Source: Dioscorea cayenensis subsp. rotundata (lineage: Eukaryota; Streptophyta; Magnoliopsida; Dioscoreales; Dioscoreaceae). Taken from it: a stretch of 64,000 nt of DNA. How positions within the stretch are numbered: the first letter of the stretch is position 1; every line of letters starts with the position of its first letter. The stretch is taken from the NCBI RefSeq assembly GCF_009730915.1, contig NC_052484.1, positions 868,001 to 932,000 of the forward strand, given 5' to 3'. Below are positions 60,760 through 64,000 of this stretch, one piece after another. Both the position numbers and the translations under genes were made by a program. The notes below the pieces were generated by a model. It was given only the letters and a program-made list of their open reading frames with translations. It was not told the DNA's origin and searched no databases.

Positions 60760-61019
60760 AACATAGTATAAATTTCAATTTCATATATCTATTAAGTTAT
60801 TATGTTCTATCTGTATTTTTTAAAGTTTTCTTTTGAACTAATTTTTTATAAATTAGTTTGACATTTTTAATTAATTAATTCAATGTCACTATATATATAA
60901 TTAAAGCAACCGCCAAACTTCATTAGGACGATGACTACTACTTGCCTAATAAAAGAAGGGATTTTGACTTATACTATACTATGATCTTTTTTTTGGAATT
61001 TTTTTTTTAATAATAGGTG

Positions 61020-61235
61020 ATAAACGCCCTTTTTTATGAATATAAATAATATCAAACAAGATTAGATCGACTAGATCCCTGACGATCGTAGTATGATAGA
61101 TATAAAAATAATATATGAAATTCAGGGTGAACAGTGTATGAAATAAGACGAGTGAATAATCACCGTGAGAGATTTGAACTCATGACCTCCCCCTTCATAC
61201 TTTGGTATTATACCATTAGATAATCTAATGGTTCA
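61020..61235 (-). mobile_element. tRNA-like SINE relic
   Basis: On the minus strand: AATGGTATAATACCAAAGTA, then GAGGTCATGAGTTCAAATC (B box) and CTCTCACGG, ending near TTCATAAAAAAGGGCG. It matches the order of words near 33985 (GGGTTCAAATCCCTCTCCCG), so both belong to one family. No clear target duplication. Confidence 0.5.
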
Positions 61236-62118
61236 CTTTTTTGAATCCTTTTTGATCAATCACTTATCACTAAATATTTTATATTTTTATGGTTTCATAA
61301 AGAGTAATATTTTTATTATTATAAAATGCTTTACTTATATTAATTTATATAAAAAGTTTAAGTATTAGCAATTTAATTAGCTACTTAATGTCTATAAATT
61401 CTTAAAGGCTATCAAGTCTTGTTTTATTTTGATGCATGCCTAACATTTTCATATAAAAACTAATGGTGCAAAATTTGCATTAATTTAATTAACTCAAATA
61501 CAGATGTTAAAAATAAATTATGATGCCCTTATTAATATATTATTTCATTTTTAATCACTATTTATCCTTTTTATTTACTATAATTTGGCAATAATTTTTT
61601 ATCTTGCAATTTCTCTTCAACTCTTTTTTCCTTTATTTTTTAATTAACAATAATAAATCACATTCCTTAAAATAATAATAAAAAAAAGCATCCAAGTCAA
61701 CATAGTTGAAAAACACTCTATAAGATTAATGTAATATAAATTAAAGTTGCCGAATTGCTTAAACTTATTAAAACCTTCATTATTATTTTTAAAATATTAT
61801 TATAATTATTATTTATTAAGAGATTTCACACCTATCAATATGCAACCTAAATGCGCAAATAACAAGCCAAAAAATGGCACCTCATTGATGATGTTAAATA
61901 TTGCAATACATGGTCCACAATGGACATGACAAGTTAATTTCATCCAGTGTGCAAGTTCAATACTCCATTAAATGATGGAAAAAGAAACATATCAAGCAAT
62001 TTATTCCAACTAAAATATCACACACAAATTAATTATCACAACCAATTAGCATTCAACAAAAACAAGCACTATATAATATGAAGAAATACAAGCAAAGCTT
62101 ATTCTTCACTGAATAACA

Positions 62119-62819
62119 ATGGCAGAGAACTTAGAGAATGGGCAAGGAGATCATCACTTCACTAAGGATGGCACCGTTGATCTCAAGGGCAATCCTGTTC
62201 TTAGGTCTAAGAGAGGTGGATGGAAGGCTTGTTCTTTTATTGTAGGTATGTAAATCTTAATATATAAGTTTAAGTCTTTTAATTTGATTTAATTTTCTTC
62301 TTTTTTTCTTTAAAACATGTGAGCAAGTCATGGATTTCTCTCAATCTTTGATTTAGAAGAAAAAAATAAAATACTAATTCTCTTATTGTAAAGATGATTT
62401 TGAGTCTCTTATTTCATATAAAAGTCAGATCTTTTATTTTATTAACATAAATATTATGAAAAGAATGTATATGCACATGCGTTGTATGAAATATATATTT
62501 GAGAGAATAATGCTATATATATTGAATATTTCATCATATTTGCTTAATATTTGATGTAAATAAGAATATATAAGTGTCTCATTCTATTGGTGTGGATGCA
62601 GTGTATGAAGTATTTGAGAGGATGGCATATTATGGGATATCATCGAACTTGTTTATTTATTTGACAAAGAGACTTCATCAAGGAGTGGTTGAGGCTGCCA
62701 ATAATGTTACTAATTGGGCAGGGACTGTATTTTTAGTTCCTCTTGTTGGTGCTTATATTGCCGATGCTTATCTTGGGAGATATTGGACTTTTGTTGCGGG
62801 ATCTGTAATTTATGTAATG
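62119..62819 (+). CDS. NPF5-type transporter, second tandem copy (partial, runs off the window)
   Basis: First two exons only: 62119-62245 and 62602-62819. They encode [35 protein letters not shown], then [18 protein letters not shown] with the ExxER motif, LHQGVVEAANNVTNWAGT and GAYIADAYLGRYWTF. Exon 2 is 218 nt, as in the neighbour at 56880-57097, and both introns fall at the same codons, so the two genes are tandem duplicates. Intron 1 here is an ordinary GT-AG (GTAG/GTATGT). The next exon should begin with a GMxLLTL-type stretch and was not found before position 64000. Intron 2 is therefore at least 1.18 kb, enlarged partly by a SINE. No frame break is seen in this part. Confidence 0.88.
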
Positions 62820-62855
62820 GTAAGAATTTTACTAACTTTGGCTTCAGTACTTTAT

Positions 62856-63040
62856 TATTATTATTTTTTTTTTTGAGGTAGGGCGACAAGCGCCAACCCT
62901 CAGGGATATACGTGGGGCAGGGGTATCGCCGCCACGTCCTCACCCTCTGGAAAGCGGGGAGTGCGGTTCATGGGAATCGAAACTCCCGCCTCCCCAACAC
63001 GAGGGGACCCAGGGTACTGCTGGGCTCCTCATCCGTTGGT
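62856..63040 (-). mobile_element. tRNA-derived SINE in intron 2 of the second NPF gene
   Basis: Direct repeats TACTTTAT at 62848-62855 and 63041-63048 flank 185 bp. On the minus strand the head is ACCAACGGATGAGGAGCCCA, the B box is GAGTTTCGATTCCC and the 3' end is GTCGCCCTACCTC plus an A tail and (AAT)n. The GC-rich body stands out sharply from the intron. Confidence 0.87.
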
Positions 63041-63048
63041 TACTTTAT

Positions 63049-64000
63049 CTTTTACTTAAAAAAAAATATTTATTTTGAATTTTTAAGTTATTTTATTTTA
63101 GTTTTATATTTTTAAATAAAAACAGAAATATGCGATGAGAAACAAAGTTATGCATTGATCTTAATATAACGTTTTTTCAAAATATTTTTTACTTCTTCAT
63201 TTGAGTAAAATAAAAGTAGTGTAAGTAGTAAGTGTAATGTTTTCAAATAGAATATATTATGTTAATAATAGACGGTTATTATGTCATCGATATTTAAACT
63301 CCATAAAAGAAAGTTAAGAGATGGTTTAGGAGAACTTAATTGCAAGTAGCAATGTTCATCTAGAACACAAAATAACTTTTATTTTTATTTTTTAAATATT
63401 GGACTAATCACAAATATGATTGATTTGATTGATTTATTCATTGTGAATTTTCTTTTCTTTCTTTTGGCATCTATGGACTTTTAGTTTTCCAAGCCAACAA
63501 TTAGTGAGCTTGCTTGTTGACTTTGACTTTCACTTTGACTTATCTTTATGAAGAGTTATGAATGGCCCCTTGATGTTGAAAAGAAGCTCACCAATGTTGA
63601 AAAAAAGACCACACTTTTACCTTTCTTTCCTAAATATTTGAAGCAAAGAGATAAGTGTTGACTCTAGAATTAAATCCATAGTACTGTACTTGGTTGAAAT
63701 AGAAACAATTTTTTTAAAAATATATATATATATATATAATAATTAAATAGAATTAAATGTTATCAATTAGTATTGATGGAAAAAAAAATTAAATTATTTA
63801 TTTTACTATTATAAATATAGATATTATTAAAATAACAATATATTTTTTTTTATAAAAATTATTTAATTACTAGTTGATGTTTCATTAGAACATATTCACT
63901 TATATTTAATTTTATAAATACATAAATCCATAACAAATTTAATATTCTCTTCCTTAATTCCCAACTTAACTAGAAATATAATAATAAATGCTTTTAATGT
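63049..64000 (+). other. Remainder of NPF intron 2
   Basis: AT-rich, with a (TA)n run near 63720. No exon 3 was recognised. Confidence 0.5.

Larger units (their letters stand above)
59085..62118. other. Spacer between the two NPF genes
   Basis: AT-rich. Holds the NPF 3' UTR, a short polyA-tailed retroposon at 60705, and a tRNA-like relic near 61020-61235. No gene recognised; open frames at 60367 and 61747 are uncalled. Confidence 0.5.

Noticed and set aside
1-64000. LTR retrotransposon, virus-derived element, or a defence/secondary-metabolite cluster
   Set aside because: No paired long terminal repeats, polymerase or capsid-like frames, and no group of functionally linked genes were seen.

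Overview
The window is a stretch of a flowering-plant nuclear genome. The evidence is multi-exon genes with GT-AG introns, several plant-only families (KRP, NPG-related, NPF, plant MUN-domain proteins), AT-rich intergenic DNA, long (TA)n runs, MITEs and tRNA-derived SINEs. It lacks the strongly GC-rich 5' exons of grasses. A short TTAGGG-type interstitial repeat recalls some Asparagales, but the species cannot be named. No bacterial-type system, CRISPR array, LTR retrovirus-like element or toxin gene was seen.

Layout. 1-9.1 kb: no gene; a foldback MITE with a perfect 9-bp target duplication, a 2.2-kb element with an internal 673-bp duplication, an orphan cluster of E2F-like sites, and a SINE. 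9.2-11.9 kb (+): a KRP CDK inhibitor. 12-15.5 kb: AT-rich spacer. 15.5-20.7 kb (+): an NPGR2-like TPR scaffold. 20.7-25.3 kb: spacer with a Stowaway-like MITE, a foldback element and a hAT element. 25.3-33 kb (-): a large U2AF65-like SR/RRM protein. 34.9-37.1 kb (-): cyanase. 38.0-40.6 kb (+): ARPC2 of the ARP2/3 complex. 41.9-43.8 kb (+): an acidic MGC-start protein of unknown function. 45.2-52.0 kb (-): a PATROL1-related MUN-domain protein. 56.6-59.1 kb (+): an NPF5-type transporter. 62.1 kb onward (+): a tandem NPF paralogue cut by the window edge.

The genes are independent housekeeping or plant-specific loci rather than one pathway. Themes are cell-cycle control, RNA splicing, actin nucleation, plasma-membrane lipid and vesicle scaffolding, cyanate detoxification and peptide/nitrate transport. 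From memory, the ARPC2, MUN and U2AF-like genes also lie close together in Arabidopsis (around At2g33385-At2g33440), which suggests old collinearity.

The most useful observation concerns the sequence itself. Five exons in four conserved genes each carry exactly one extra base in or beside a short homopolymer (near 11591, 26713, 32190, 46980 and 58650). Removing one base restores both the protein family and the splice phase in every case, and all five are insertions. This points to residual insertion errors in a long-read assembly rather than to four pseudogenes. The second theme is local tandem duplication: introns and flanks of at least five genes hold arrays with units of about 118, 186, 266 and 610 bp.
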